Shown piece by piece: positions 1 to 8,356 of a stretch of DNA of 19,402 nt (position 1 is the first letter of the stretch; each line of letters starts with the position of its first letter). The translations under genes were made by a program, and so were the position numbers. Source of the stretch: JANYJJ01 sp038241115 (lineage in GTDB: Bacteria > Pseudomonadota > Gammaproteobacteria > Burkholderiales > Burkholderiaceae_C); contig JBBRGA010000066.1 of NCBI GenBank assembly GCA_038241115.1, positions 1 through 19,402 on the forward strand. The letters are read 5' to 3'. The notes under the pieces are model-generated. The model worked only from the letters and a program-made list of their open reading frames with translations. It did no database searches and was not told the DNA's origin.

Positions 1-1295
1 ACAGAGGCAAACAATGACGCCAACACTGATACCCCGACCGCAGCTGCCACCGATCGAAACATCACCGGGCTGGCCGTGGCCATGCCCATCAGCGGCATCG
101 GTGCAGAGTTTTGCGCCACCACCGTGACCAATGGAAAGAGCGCGCCGATGCCCATGCCCATAGGCAGCAGGCAAGCTGACAAGCCCAACAACGACACAGC
201 CGGATCACGCACCAACACACCCAGACCAGAGAACGCCACGGCTGCCATAGCGCAGGCCACGAGCGCCGTGCTGCGCACGCGCCCGGTGGCAGCCAAGACT
301 CGGCCGCACGTGATGGACGCAATGGTGATTCCGGCCATCAGTGGCATCAAGTACAAGCCCGAATCGGCCGGCGACAAACCGCGCGCGTCTTGAAAATACT
401 GCGGCAAAAAAGCCACCACGGCAAACAGCATGAAGCCAGTGCAGGCGCTGAGCAAAGTAGACGCTGAAAACTCGCGTTTGGCGAACAAGCTCAGCGGCAG
501 CAGAGGGTGTGCGGTGCGTGACTGCAGCCATACAAATGCCGCTATCAGAGCCACGCCGCTCAGCGCGAATGCCGTGCTGGAAACGGCCAAACCTGCGAGC
601 GGCTGGCGGCTGGTGCTCAGCAGCAAACTGACAAGGCCTGCGCTCAGCAACATCGCGCCCAAGTAGTCCATTTGGCCGCGCTGCGCGGGTTTCACGTTGG
701 GAAACTGGCTTGCCAACACAGCAGCCGCCAGCACACCCAGTGGCAGGTTGATAAAGAAGGTCCAGCGCCACGTCAGGTGTTCTACCAAATAGCCGCCCAT
801 CAGCGGACCCATCATGGTGGCAAAGCCATACACGGCGCCCAACAAGCCTTGAAATTTAACGCGTGTCGCCTCGGGGAACAAGCGTTGAACCGACATCATT
901 GCCAGCGGAAACAGCCCGCCGCCGCCCGCGCCCTGAACGGCGCGCGCAAACACCAGTTCAGTCATGTCGCGGCTCAAACCGCACAGCACCGAGCCCAACA
1001 AAAACAGACCCACCGACATCAACAACAGCGGTTTGCTGCCGTGCATGTCGGCCAGCTTGCCGTACAGCGGCACGGCCACGGTGGAGGCAATCAGGTACGC
1101 CGAAAAGACCCACGCGCTGCGCTCGGCACCGTGCAAATCGCGCGCGATCACCGGCAGCGCAGTAGAGACGATGGTCTGGTCCAGCGCTGCCATCATCAGC
1201 ATGAAAACCAACATTAAAAAAGAGATGCGCAGGTGTCGCGGAATGTCAGCGTTTGCTGGGGCAGGGACAAATGGGATGCTTGTTTTTGCAGTCAT
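1..1295 (-). CDS. MFS drug efflux transporter, DHA2 (14-TM, EmrB/QacA-like) family, partial
   Basis: Partial gene: about 431 codons from the N-terminus are present and the 3' end lies beyond the left edge. The protein is a proton-coupled inner-membrane exporter of the major facilitator superfamily. Seen in the sequence: the DHA2 signature LDQTIVSTALPVI in TM1 (about residues 38-50), motif A as GKLADMHGSKPLL after TM2, and an antiporter motif C near GFATMMGPLMGGYL in TM5, followed by further hydrophobic segments. The start is the ATG at 1293-1295, which gives a 20-residue polar leader before TM1, normal for the family. The gene faces away from the GH5 gene's 3' end with about 200 bp between them, and nothing ties it functionally to its neighbours. 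The substrate cannot be told from sequence. Confidence 0.88.
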   Translation of the reverse strand, partial: MTAKTSIPFVPAPANADIPRHLRISFLMLVFMLMMAALDQTIVSTALPVIARDLHGAERSAWVFSAYLIASTVAVPLYGKLADMHGSKPLLLMSVGLFLLGSVLCGLSRDMTELVFARAVQGAGGGGLFPLAMMSVQRLFPEATRVKFQGLLGAVYGFATMMGPLMGGYLVEHLTWRWTFFINLPLGVLAAAVLASQFPNVKPAQRGQMDYLGAMLLSAGLVSLLLSTSRQPLAGLAVSSTAFALSGVALIAAFVWLQSRTAHPLLPLSLFAKREFSASTLLSACTGFMLFAVVAFLPQYFQDARGLSPADSGLYLMPLMAGITIASITCGRVLAATGRVRSTALVACAMAAVAFSGLGVLVRDPAVSLLGLSACLLPMGMGIGALFPLVTVVAQNSAPMPLMGMATASPVMFRSVAAAVGVSVLASLFAS

Positions 1296-1499
1296 GCCCG
1301 GGAGTTTCGCCGAGCGGCTTTTCGAAGGCAGCGTGACTGTGAACTGCGGGCTGCCATGCGGATCGATTCGGGCGCCACCTGTCACATCGTGCTTGCTTTG
1401 ATTGGCAACCGCATGCAACTTTGGACGCATCACGCGCTTTGCAAGCCCGTGCACCCTTCAGGCCATTCGCTCAAGTTGAACGGACGCTGGTGGGCAACG
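1296..1499. other. Intergenic spacer between the MFS gene and the GH5 gene
   Basis: This 204-bp stretch lies upstream of the MFS start and downstream of the GH5 stop. It must carry the MFS promoter, but I see no convincing -35/-10 pair, strong inverted repeat or T-tailed terminator hairpin. No plausible short gene was recognised. Confidence 0.4.
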
Positions 1500-3554
1500 T
1501 CAATTCGCTGCCGGTTCCGCGCTGCAAATAATTTCTACCGTACCGCGTGCCGATGCCCAAACGCTCAAGGTTTGGGCTTCAGCGTTGAAGTGTCGGCGCC
1601 TTTCAGGCCCGCTGATCGTGATCTTCACGCCGTTTGGAAACACACCTCTTGGCAGAAAGATATCGGTTGGGCCATGGAAGTCGGGATTGGCCGCGTAAAC
1701 CAGCTTGAATTCACCCAGTTCCCGGTTGAAGTGCATGCGCATGAGTTGGCCCTGCAAGGCACGCGCGTACGGCCTGCAAAAGCCCGCCACGGCGCGACCC
1801 TCGGGTTGGTCAAGTGAAAAAATGGACAAGTCTTCCTGATTCCAGTGGTCCCCGAAGCGCGCCTCATTGCGATTGCTGGCCGTGTAATTCCACTGCGTCG
1901 CGCTGAGGTGCAAGGCGTCGAGCGCGTCGTACATCAAGCTCAAAATTTGGGTATGCACCGACCAAATGGCCTTGCGGTTGGTGGCTTTGATTTGAGGCTC
2001 GGCGTCTGCGTCTCCATGCGCCTCGGTCGCCGTCAGGTGCGCATGCGCATCGAAGGCGGCGCCGCCGTTCAAGTCGTAGGGAATGCCGAACTCACCGATG
2101 AGCGTCGGAGCACCGCCGGGCGAGTTGTTCGACAACGCCTTCACCTTGGCCAGTTGCCGCTCGAAGCGTGCGCCGATGGCTTCCAAGCCTTCGGCGCGTT
2201 CGCCCGTCAGGGGATCAACCGAAAGCCGCGCGTCGAAGTGTTTCGTCGCCAACAAACCGAGGTCGTACCAATGGCTGGCGTTGACGCTTTGGGGCGGCAT
2301 GTGCCGCGGAAAAGTGCGGCCGCTCAGCGCACCGAAGGGGTCAATTTCAGTAAACAACATCCAGCGAGGCGTCACGGCGCGCAAGGTTTGCGCCACGCGC
2401 TGAAAGAAGGGTCCGTAGGCGTCGTCAGACAGGCTGTAAGCGCGCCCATCGATATGTGAGAACGCGGTTTCGCGCAGTGCCACCAAGTGCCCCTGCTTCA
2501 ATGCATAAATACCCGCTCGCTCAAACGGGCAGGCGTGCCCGGGTTTCCAAATGCTGATGGCCTTTGGATTCACGACTTGGGTTGTGGTCGAGCCGTCTGT
2601 TGCGCTGGGCTGTGAACTCAGCGCTGGTCGCACCGGCAGTGCAGTAGGCACGCCGCGAGCCACCGCCAAGGCATCCAGTGGCGACCACACCGGACCCGGC
2701 AGCGGCAGGGTGCCGAGGCTGCGCACGCCGTTCGCGTAAACGGGACTCAGACCCTGGCCCAACCAGCCTGCGCTGGGTTCGTTCATGCTGTCGAAGCCCA
2801 TTACATGGGGCATGTCTTTGACGCGCCGAGCCACCTGCGTCATCGCACCCAATAGGTGGCTTTGCAGATATTCCTGCACGTTGACGCCGCCGATGCGAAG
2901 TTGTGGGGTGACGTGTTCGCCCGCCCAAAACAGCGTCCACATCACCGAGTTGGCGGGCATGCGGTAGTTGCGCACCCATGACATCGATGGGTAGCCCTCC
3001 TGAATTGCCGCGTTTGCTGTGGCGTTGTCGTTTTCGGCGCTCGGGTACCGATAGCGGTGCTGCATCACCAGCGCCGCACCAGCTTCGTCGAATAGGTTGA
3101 AATCCAAGCCCACCGCATCGAAGGTCCAACCCGGCGCGCCGTCGCCGCCACTCATGCGTGACCACACGTCCTGATGGAAATCTACAAAAACATAGAAGCC
3201 GTGCTCGCCCGCTTTGCGGCATATCTCCGCAAAGTAATCGAGGTAGGCAGTGTCGAATTGGCCGGGTCCGGCGTGCTCCACCGCTTCCCAGGTGGTGAGC
3301 AGGCGCAGGCAGTTAAAGCCCCAGTCGCGCAGGCGCCTGAAGTGCGCGTCGGCATCAGCCAGAGGAAAGGGGCGGTTGACGAACGAGACTTCGCGGTGGT
3401 CTGCAAAGTCGCTCGGGTAGCCGGTGCCGCCGTTTGGCCATGGCACTTTGCAATCCCCGCCCAAGTTGACACCGCGCAAGATCACCTGGCGGCCACTGGC
3501 GTCGATGAATCGGTCGGCTTGTGCGTGCAGCGGTTGGCGTGGCGATGTGGACAT
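1500..3554 (-). CDS. Glycoside hydrolase family 5 protein, steryl-glucosidase/glucosylceramidase-like
   Basis: Predicted retaining beta-glycosidase of 684 residues from the ATG at 3554. Seen: the entry motif RGVNLGGDCKVPWP (about residues 27-40), HQDVWSR after the beta-3 strand, GFDSMNEPSAGWLG with the acid/base Glu at about residue 259, and PTLIGEFGIPYDL with the nucleophile Glu at about residue 488. The large size and the RGVNLGG.xK opening resemble the GH5 group of fungal glucosylceramidase and steryl beta-glucosidase enzymes (GH5_12-type), rather than compact cellulases; this is by eye. An in-frame ATG at 3623 would add 23 residues. I prefer 3554 because the extension is not family-like and the 3623 codon lies inside a putative operator. 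No clear signal peptide is seen at 3554, so a cytoplasmic location is possible. It diverges from the TetR gene and probably belongs with the TonB receptor and GPH transporter. Exact substrate unproven. Confidence 0.85.
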   Translation of the reverse strand: MSTSPRQPLHAQADRFIDASGRQVILRGVNLGGDCKVPWPNGGTGYPSDFADHREVSFVNRPFPLADADAHFRRLRDWGFNCLRLLTTWEAVEHAGPGQFDTAYLDYFAEICRKAGEHGFYVFVDFHQDVWSRMSGGDGAPGWTFDAVGLDFNLFDEAGAALVMQHRYRYPSAENDNATANAAIQEGYPSMSWVRNYRMPANSVMWTLFWAGEHVTPQLRIGGVNVQEYLQSHLLGAMTQVARRVKDMPHVMGFDSMNEPSAGWLGQGLSPVYANGVRSLGTLPLPGPVWSPLDALAVARGVPTALPVRPALSSQPSATDGSTTTQVVNPKAISIWKPGHACPFERAGIYALKQGHLVALRETAFSHIDGRAYSLSDDAYGPFFQRVAQTLRAVTPRWMLFTEIDPFGALSGRTFPRHMPPQSVNASHWYDLGLLATKHFDARLSVDPLTGERAEGLEAIGARFERQLAKVKALSNNSPGGAPTLIGEFGIPYDLNGGAAFDAHAHLTATEAHGDADAEPQIKATNRKAIWSVHTQILSLMYDALDALHLSATQWNYTASNRNEARFGDHWNQEDLSIFSLDQPEGRAVAGFCRPYARALQGQLMRMHFNRELGEFKLVYAANPDFHGPTDIFLPRGVFPNGVKITISGPERRRHFNAEAQTLSVWASARGTVEIICSAEPAAN

Positions 3555-3569
3555 GTTGGCCGAATTGTT

Positions 3570-3584
3570 GTGAAGTGAAGTGAA
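3570..3584. repeat. Triple GTGAA tandem repeat in the GH5 leader
   Basis: Three exact copies of GTGAA (TTCAC on the GH5 coding strand) lie about 16 bp upstream of the preferred GH5 start. No function can be assigned. Confidence 0.5.
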
Positions 3585-3611
3585 TCGAAGTTGCCAAAAA
3601 ATTAGCAATAA

Positions 3612-3625
3612 ACATACCGACATGT
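3612..3625. promoter_or_regulatory. Imperfect palindrome, possible TetR operator for the GH5 gene
   Basis: The 14-bp sequence ACAT-AC-CG-AC-ATGT has symmetric outer ACAT/ATGT arms and a CG centre. It shares the ACATAC half-site with the perfect inverted repeat in front of the TonB receptor gene. It lies between the divergent GH5 and TetR genes, about 58 bp upstream of the preferred GH5 start. A weak TTCAAA / TATGTT promoter-like pair (16-bp spacer) on the minus strand would overlap it. Binding by the adjacent TetR protein is inference. Confidence 0.35.
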
Positions 3626-3756
3626 AGGATAGTTTGAAGAGTTGCGCTCAGCACCCGGGTTTGCGCGCACTGGGCTGGAAGCCCAACGGCGTGACGCTGG
3701 CGGGCGCTTCGCCGCTTTCAATGCGAACACTCACCGACAAAATCAAGGATCGAACC

Positions 3757-4464
3757 GTGGCTGAAAATGCGCGAATGAAGAAATCGTCTGCTGTCACGCC
3801 CGCTGGCAAGCGCCCCGTCGCGCAGCGGCAGCCTCTACCCGCGCCCAAACCTGCATCTGCGCCTGCGTCCACGCAACCGCGCCGCACGAATGCCGCCATG
3901 TCGGCTCACACCAAGGCGGGCATCTTGAAGTCCACGATTGCCAGCTTGGCCGAGCATGGCTACGCGGGTACCACGATGGCAGGAATTGCTACACGCGTGG
4001 GTGTTTCGAGGGCAGCGTTGGTGTACCACTTTGACAGCAAAAACACCCTTATGACGGCCGTCATCAATGCGATCTATGACGAGATGGCAGCCATGTATCT
4101 AGCCGCGGCTCATCCGTCGTTGACACCGCAAGAGCGCATCTTGGCGGTGGTGGACGCGAGTTTCAAATTCACGACCAGTTTGAGCCAGATGGCGCAAATT
4201 GAGTTGCTTCTGGCTGCCCGTCGCGACCCCGAATTTCGCGTTTTGGTGGCCCCTGCGATAGAGGCGCGTGACCACGGTTTTGAAGCCGCATGGCAGCGCT
4301 TGACTGCCGAACTGCCTGGCAGTTTGGAGCGTCTGGCGTTGGTGCGTGATTTTGCGGTGTCCGTGTTCCGCGGCATCACGATCAGTCGGTCGCTAAAGAA
4401 CGACGATGCAACCTACGAGCGCCAATTGACGCTGCTGCGCAAGCTGCTGATCGATGCGATGTAG
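3757..4464 (+). CDS. TetR/AcrR family transcriptional regulator
   Basis: DNA-binding repressor-type regulator, 235 residues from the chosen GTG start. The N-terminal TetR helix-turn-helix spans about residues 52-97, with AGTTMAGIATRVGVSRAALVYHFDSKNTL as the recognition region (split here as AGTTMAGIATRVGVSRA then ALVYHFDSKNTL). The rest is a helical ligand-binding domain with low specificity signal. The GTG at 3757 is preferred because AAGGA lies 7 nt upstream (3745-3749); in-frame ATGs at 3634, 3721 and 3775 have poorer sites. The first 48 residues are an Ala/Pro/Lys-rich tail ahead of the HTH, longer than usual. It is divergent from GH5 and upstream of the TonB receptor on the same strand, so it likely controls both. 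The effector may be the transported glycoside or its aglycone; that is inference. Confidence 0.85.
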   Translation: MAENARMKKSSAVTPAGKRPVAQRQPLPAPKPASAPASTQPRRTNAAMSAHTKAGILKSTIASLAEHGYAGTTMAGIATRVGVSRAALVYHFDSKNTLMTAVINAIYDEMAAMYLAAAHPSLTPQERILAVVDASFKFTTSLSQMAQIELLLAARRDPEFRVLVAPAIEARDHGFEAAWQRLTAELPGSLERLALVRDFAVSVFRGITISRSLKNDDATYERQLTLLRKLLIDAM

Positions 4465-4585
4465 GTCTGCCGTGCCCAGCGATGCGTCATCGCAATCTTT
4501 TTTTTGTTGGCCATCGACAGTCCTCAGCACCGGGTGTTTCGTGCCCGTGACGCAGCGCTTCCAAAGGGTTACACCCGAGTGACAA

Positions 4586-4611
4586 ACATACTTACCAAAG
4601 TGAAAGTATGT
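4586..4611. promoter_or_regulatory. Perfect inverted repeat at the TonB receptor promoter, likely operator
   Basis: ACATACTT (4586-4593) and AAGTATGT (4604-4611) form a perfect 8-bp inverted repeat with a 10-bp spacer. It lies directly upstream of a -10-like TATAAA (4613-4618), about 30 bp before the receptor start codon, so a bound protein would block transcription. The ACATAC/GTATGT half-sites resemble those of AcrR-type TetR operators, and the TetR gene is immediately upstream. The repeat is directly seen; the regulator assignment is inference. Confidence 0.6.
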
Positions 4612-4645
4612 GTATAAATCCGTCACTTCCGCATTGGAGCCACAA

Positions 4646-6883
4646 ATGAACACATGCCCTGTTTTCCGCCTTAATTCAAGGGCCCATGCCGTTGCTTTGA
4701 TGGCTTTCAGCCTGGCCGCGGCCGCCGCTGCGCCGGTGTTTGCGCAGACCGCTGCCGGCACCGCAACCGCAAGCGACCTGGGTCCTGGTCGGCTTGCCGA
4801 TGTCATCGTCACCGCCCAAAAAGTCGCCCAGCCTGCGGGTAAGGCAGCCATTTCCATCACGGCCATCGGCGGTGAAGAGCTGCGCACCAGCGGCGCCACC
4901 AATGCGGTGGCTTTGTCCACGCTGATGCCCAACGTGCAAATTTCGGCAGGCAGTTCGGGCTCTACCGATATTTCAATCCGCGGCATCGTCAGCACCAACA
5001 CCACAGAGGTTGGCGACCCCGCCGCCGCCTTCCACGTGGACGGCGTGTACCTGGGCCGCCCGCAATCGGCCGGCGCCAACTTTTTTGACCTCGAGCGGGT
5101 GGAAGTTTTGCGCGGCCCGCAGGGCACGCTGTACGGACGCAACGCCACGGCGGGAGCCATCAACCTCATCACCAACAAGCCCGGCAAAAAGTTTGCGGGC
5201 GAAGCCAACATCTTGCTGGGCACGCAAAACCTGAAGGGGTTTGAAGGCATGGTCAACGTGCCGGTAAACAGCACCCTGGCATTGCGAGCTGTGGTGTCGA
5301 GCACCGTACGTGACGGCTACCTCACCACTGCTGACGGTAGCGGTGTGGCCAACACGTTCGGCAAAAATCGCGATGACGCCGACAACCTTTCAGCCCGGGT
5401 TCACGGCTTGCTGAGCTTCAGTGCCACCGCCAAGTTGCTGATCACCGCAGACATGAGCAACAACAAAGGCGCGGGCCCAGGCTCGGTGCCGCTGGCCACC
5501 TTTCAAAACAAAACAGGCAGCGAGCAGCGCACTGTCTTGAACAATAAGAATGAGGGCTCGCGGGACGATAAGTCCACCGGCCTGGCGGCCGAATTCACCG
5601 CCGACCTGGGCGTGGGTGAGTTGACCTATCTCGGCGCACGCCGCACCTTCGACCGCAACAACCTCAGCTCGACCGGTGGCGTCACGTCGCTCACGGTGTC
5701 GGGCTTCACCCAAACATCGCACGAGCTGCGTTTGGCCTCGAACACCGGCTCTGGCGCAAGTGCTTTGGCCTGGGTTGGCGGCTTGTATGCGTTCGACGAG
5801 CAAGGCGACATCGACGCCACCTTTGGCATCAACCCTTTCGGTGCGGCCAACCCCGGCTACCGCTTCATCCAAACACCAGTCACCAGCAAATCGGTGGCCG
5901 CGTTTGGTCAGGCCACTTACAGCGTCACGCCGACTTTGCGTTTGACCGCGGGACTGCGCCACACCAAAGACGACAAAGCGCGCGACGGTCGTATCACCAA
6001 CGGCGCCGGCACTTTCAACTTCCCGCCGGGCGACAACAAGGCTGCTGTGAACTACAGCAAGTCCACGTGGAAGCTCGGCGTTGACACCGATCTGGCGCCC
6101 GGCGTCTTGGGCTATGTCGGTGCAGCCACCGGCTACAAAGCGGGCGGCTACTTCGACGGCAGTAACGCCAAAGGCGACAACACTTATCGCCCCGAGCTGC
6201 TCACGTCTGTCGAGGCGGGTGTGAAAGGGCGCTTCATGGACAACCGTTTGCGCCTGAGCGCCTCCGTGTTCAGCTATGACTACAAAGACCTGCAAATCAG
6301 CTATGTGGCCATCAACCCGCTAACCAACGCGACCGGCACCATCACAACCAACGCAGCGCGCGCACGCAACAACGGTGTGGAGCTGGAAGCCAAGCTGGCC
6401 GTGGGCGACACTGGCACTTTGAATGTGGGTTTGGGTCTGTTGGACGCCAAATACAAAAGCTTCAACTTCCCGGCTGTGCTGTTGCCAGTGGCCGCGCCCG
6501 CCCGCCCCGTCGCCATCGAATTTGCTGGCAACAAGCTCGACCGCGCGCCCGACGTGACCCTGACTTTGGGCTACACACGCGACTGGGCTTTGCCCGGGGG
6601 CGCGGGTATCACCGCCTACATAGGCACGCGTTATTCATCGTCGTACGTGCTGAGCAACTTTGCGGTGGCCACTCCTGTGCAATACACCCAAGCCAGCCAC
6701 ACCCGCACCGATTTGAACGCCACCTACAACGCCGCGGGCGACAAGTGGTACGTTCAGGCTTACGGTAGAAACTTGGAAAACCGAACCGTCATGACGGGGT
6801 TCTCCTTCAGCAGCCTTACTGGCAATCAGGTGTACCTGAACGAGCCACGCAACTTTGGCTTGCGCGCTGGTTTGCGGTTTTAA
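4646..6883 (+). CDS. TonB-dependent outer-membrane receptor
   Basis: Outer-membrane active transporter of 745 residues, powered by TonB-ExbBD. Seen: a signal peptide with a hydrophobic run ending PVFAQ at about residue 34, a TonB-box-like LADVIVTAQK in the mature N-terminus, a plug domain with LERVEVLRGPQGTLYGRNAT and AGAINLITNKP, a long beta-barrel, and a terminal Phe (GLRAGLRF) typical of barrel insertion. The ATG at 4646 is chosen because GGAG lies at 4636-4639. The upstream in-frame ATG at 4610 falls inside the operator repeat and promoter, so it cannot be the usual start. The sequence style is that of receptors for organic compounds (carbohydrates, hydrophobic aglycones) rather than classical siderophore receptors, but the ligand is not determined. 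The following GPH symporter starts 51 bp downstream, suggesting co-transcription. Confidence 0.93.
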   Translation: MNTCPVFRLNSRAHAVALMAFSLAAAAAAPVFAQTAAGTATASDLGPGRLADVIVTAQKVAQPAGKAAISITAIGGEELRTSGATNAVALSTLMPNVQISAGSSGSTDISIRGIVSTNTTEVGDPAAAFHVDGVYLGRPQSAGANFFDLERVEVLRGPQGTLYGRNATAGAINLITNKPGKKFAGEANILLGTQNLKGFEGMVNVPVNSTLALRAVVSSTVRDGYLTTADGSGVANTFGKNRDDADNLSARVHGLLSFSATAKLLITADMSNNKGAGPGSVPLATFQNKTGSEQRTVLNNKNEGSRDDKSTGLAAEFTADLGVGELTYLGARRTFDRNNLSSTGGVTSLTVSGFTQTSHELRLASNTGSGASALAWVGGLYAFDEQGDIDATFGINPFGAANPGYRFIQTPVTSKSVAAFGQATYSVTPTLRLTAGLRHTKDDKARDGRITNGAGTFNFPPGDNKAAVNYSKSTWKLGVDTDLAPGVLGYVGAATGYKAGGYFDGSNAKGDNTYRPELLTSVEAGVKGRFMDNRLRLSASVFSYDYKDLQISYVAINPLTNATGTITTNAARARNNGVELEAKLAVGDTGTLNVGLGLLDAKYKSFNFPAVLLPVAAPARPVAIEFAGNKLDRAPDVTLTLGYTRDWALPGGAGITAYIGTRYSSSYVLSNFAVATPVQYTQASHTRTDLNATYNAAGDKWYVQAYGRNLENRTVMTGFSFSSLTGNQVYLNEPRNFGLRAGLRF

Positions 6884-6934
6884 ACGTGTTGTGAGAACGC
6901 ACTGAAAAAACTGAAGGCAAGAAGGAATGCACGC

Positions 6935-8311
6935 ATGACAACGACGGCAATGCTGCCCCTGATCGGCAAGTTGCCGTTGCGCGAGAAGTTGGCTTATGGC
7001 GTGGGCGACTTCGCCAGCAACCTGATCTTCGCCACGGTCAGTACCTTCTTGATGTTCTATTACACCGACATCTACGGCCTGCCTGCCGCTGTGGTCGGCA
7101 CTTTGCTCTTTGTGGCGCGCAGCGTTGACGCCGTGTGGGACATCTATCTCGGCACGTTGGTAGATCGCACCCGCAACCGCTGGGGTCAATGTCGCCCCTA
7201 TCTGCTGTGGGCCGCGCCAGTCTTGGCTGTGGCAGCGGTGGCCACGTTCACGGTGCCGTCTGCCGAGCACGGTGCCAGCTACAAACTGGTCTACGCCTAC
7301 GTCACCTACGTGCTGTTGATGGTGAGCTACAGCCTGGTCAACATTCCCTATTCGGCCATGCCCGCGCTGATGACCGATGACCCGCGCGACCGCACCACCT
7401 TGGCCGCGTTTCGCATGTTCTTCGCTATCTTTGCCACCATGTTGGTCGGCGCGCTCACGCTCAAGTTGGTAGACAAATTCGGCGGTGGCAACAAGCAATT
7501 GGGCTACCAAATCACCATGGCTTTGATGGCAGTGGTGGGCACGTTGTTGTTCTGGGTGTGCTTTGCCTTCACCCGCGAAAAAGTGCTGCCGGTGGTGCAA
7601 GAAAAGCAGGTCAAATCCGACCTCGGCGTGCTGCTCAAGGGCCAAGCGTGGTGGATGATGGCGCTGATGGGTATTTGCGTTTACACGGCGCTGTCCATCA
7701 CCGGCGGCAGCGTTTTGTACTACTTCAAATACGTGGTCGGTGATGTGAGCAAAGCCTCAATGTATTTGTTCACAGTGGGATTGGCGCTGCTGCTCGGCAT
7801 CTTGATTTCGGTGCAACTCACCAAGCGTTTTTGCAAGCGCAAAGTCATGATGTTTGCGGCTACAGCAGCCGGTGTTTTCTACATCACCTTTTATTTCTTG
7901 AACCCTCAAAACACCACTTCCGTGTATGCCTGCGGCTTCATCATTCAGCTCTTCAACGGCATCACCGTGCCCATTCTGTGGAGCATGGTGGCCGACACCG
8001 CTGACGATGCTGAATTGCGTTCCGGGCGAAGAATGGTGGGCCTGACCACCAGCTCCATTGCCTTTGCCCAAAAGTTTGGTTTGGGTTTGGGCGGTGCAGT
8101 GGCGGGCATGTTGTTGGCTTACTTTGGATACCAGGCCAATGCGGTGCAGACGCCCCAAACCATCGAAGGCCTGAAACTCATCATGAGCTGGATTCCGGCG
8201 GTCGGCAAAGTTGGCGTGGTGGCCATTTTGTGGTTTTACCCGCTCGGGCAAAAGCAATTGGATGTGATGCAACCGGCGCTGCGAAGAATGCGCTTGAGCC
8301 TCTCGACTTGA
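6935..8311 (+). CDS. GPH-family glycoside:cation symporter (MelB-like MFS transporter)
   Basis: Inner-membrane transporter of 458 residues with about 12 hydrophobic segments, of the glycoside-pentoside-hexuronide:cation symporter family. Seen: the N-terminal LAYGVGDFASNLIF and FYYTDIYGLPA, and DRTRNRWGQCRPYLLW after TM2, the family signature. Asp65 and Asp69 (in VDAVWDIYLG) match the spacing of the cation-site aspartates D55/D59 of E. coli MelB, so coupling to H+ or Na+ is likely. The start at 6935 has AAGGA at 6922-6926, 8 nt upstream. The gene directly follows the TonB receptor, so the two would move a substrate across the outer and then inner membrane. With the GH5 enzyme this suggests import of a glycoside, or of the sugar or aglycone released from it. 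Confidence 0.9.
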   Translation: MTTTAMLPLIGKLPLREKLAYGVGDFASNLIFATVSTFLMFYYTDIYGLPAAVVGTLLFVARSVDAVWDIYLGTLVDRTRNRWGQCRPYLLWAAPVLAVAAVATFTVPSAEHGASYKLVYAYVTYVLLMVSYSLVNIPYSAMPALMTDDPRDRTTLAAFRMFFAIFATMLVGALTLKLVDKFGGGNKQLGYQITMALMAVVGTLLFWVCFAFTREKVLPVVQEKQVKSDLGVLLKGQAWWMMALMGICVYTALSITGGSVLYYFKYVVGDVSKASMYLFTVGLALLLGILISVQLTKRFCKRKVMMFAATAAGVFYITFYFLNPQNTTSVYACGFIIQLFNGITVPILWSMVADTADDAELRSGRRMVGLTTSSIAFAQKFGLGLGGAVAGMLLAYFGYQANAVQTPQTIEGLKLIMSWIPAVGKVGVVAILWFYPLGQKQLDVMQPALRRMRLSLST

Positions 8312-8324
8312 ACTTATTTCCAGC

Positions 8325-8350
8325 CTGTGTGGAGCCTTGCACCCCCACAG
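8325..8350. terminator. Weak hairpin between convergent GPH and DUF2269 genes
   Basis: CTGTGTGG and CCCCACAG-type arms can pair with one mismatch (5 + 2 bp) around a loop of about 10 nt, in the short gap where two transcripts converge. It lacks a clear T-tract on either strand, so intrinsic termination is doubtful. It marks the edge of the photosynthesis gene cluster. Confidence 0.25.
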
Positions 8351-8356
8351 TTGCTC

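Noticed and set aside
2521..3222. Minus-strand 233-codon frame inside the GH5 gene
   Set aside because: It overlaps the GH5 coding region in another frame, is Arg/Gly-rich and contains none of the GH5 motifs.
3555..3623. 23-residue N-terminal extension of the GH5 protein as a signal peptide
   Set aside because: The short hydrophobic run is followed by no convincing cleavage site or ribosome binding site, and its start codon lies in the putative operator.
4393..6295. Minus-strand open frames at 4393-5304 and 5390-6295
   Set aside because: They are antisense to the TonB receptor and the TetR end. Composition is that of shadow frames, and the first would read through the operator and promoter.
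6635..7645. Long minus-strand open frame (336 codons) opposite the receptor and GPH symporter genes
   Set aside because: It spans two well-supported genes on the other strand, is His/Gln-rich with no family features, and crosses their intergenic gap.
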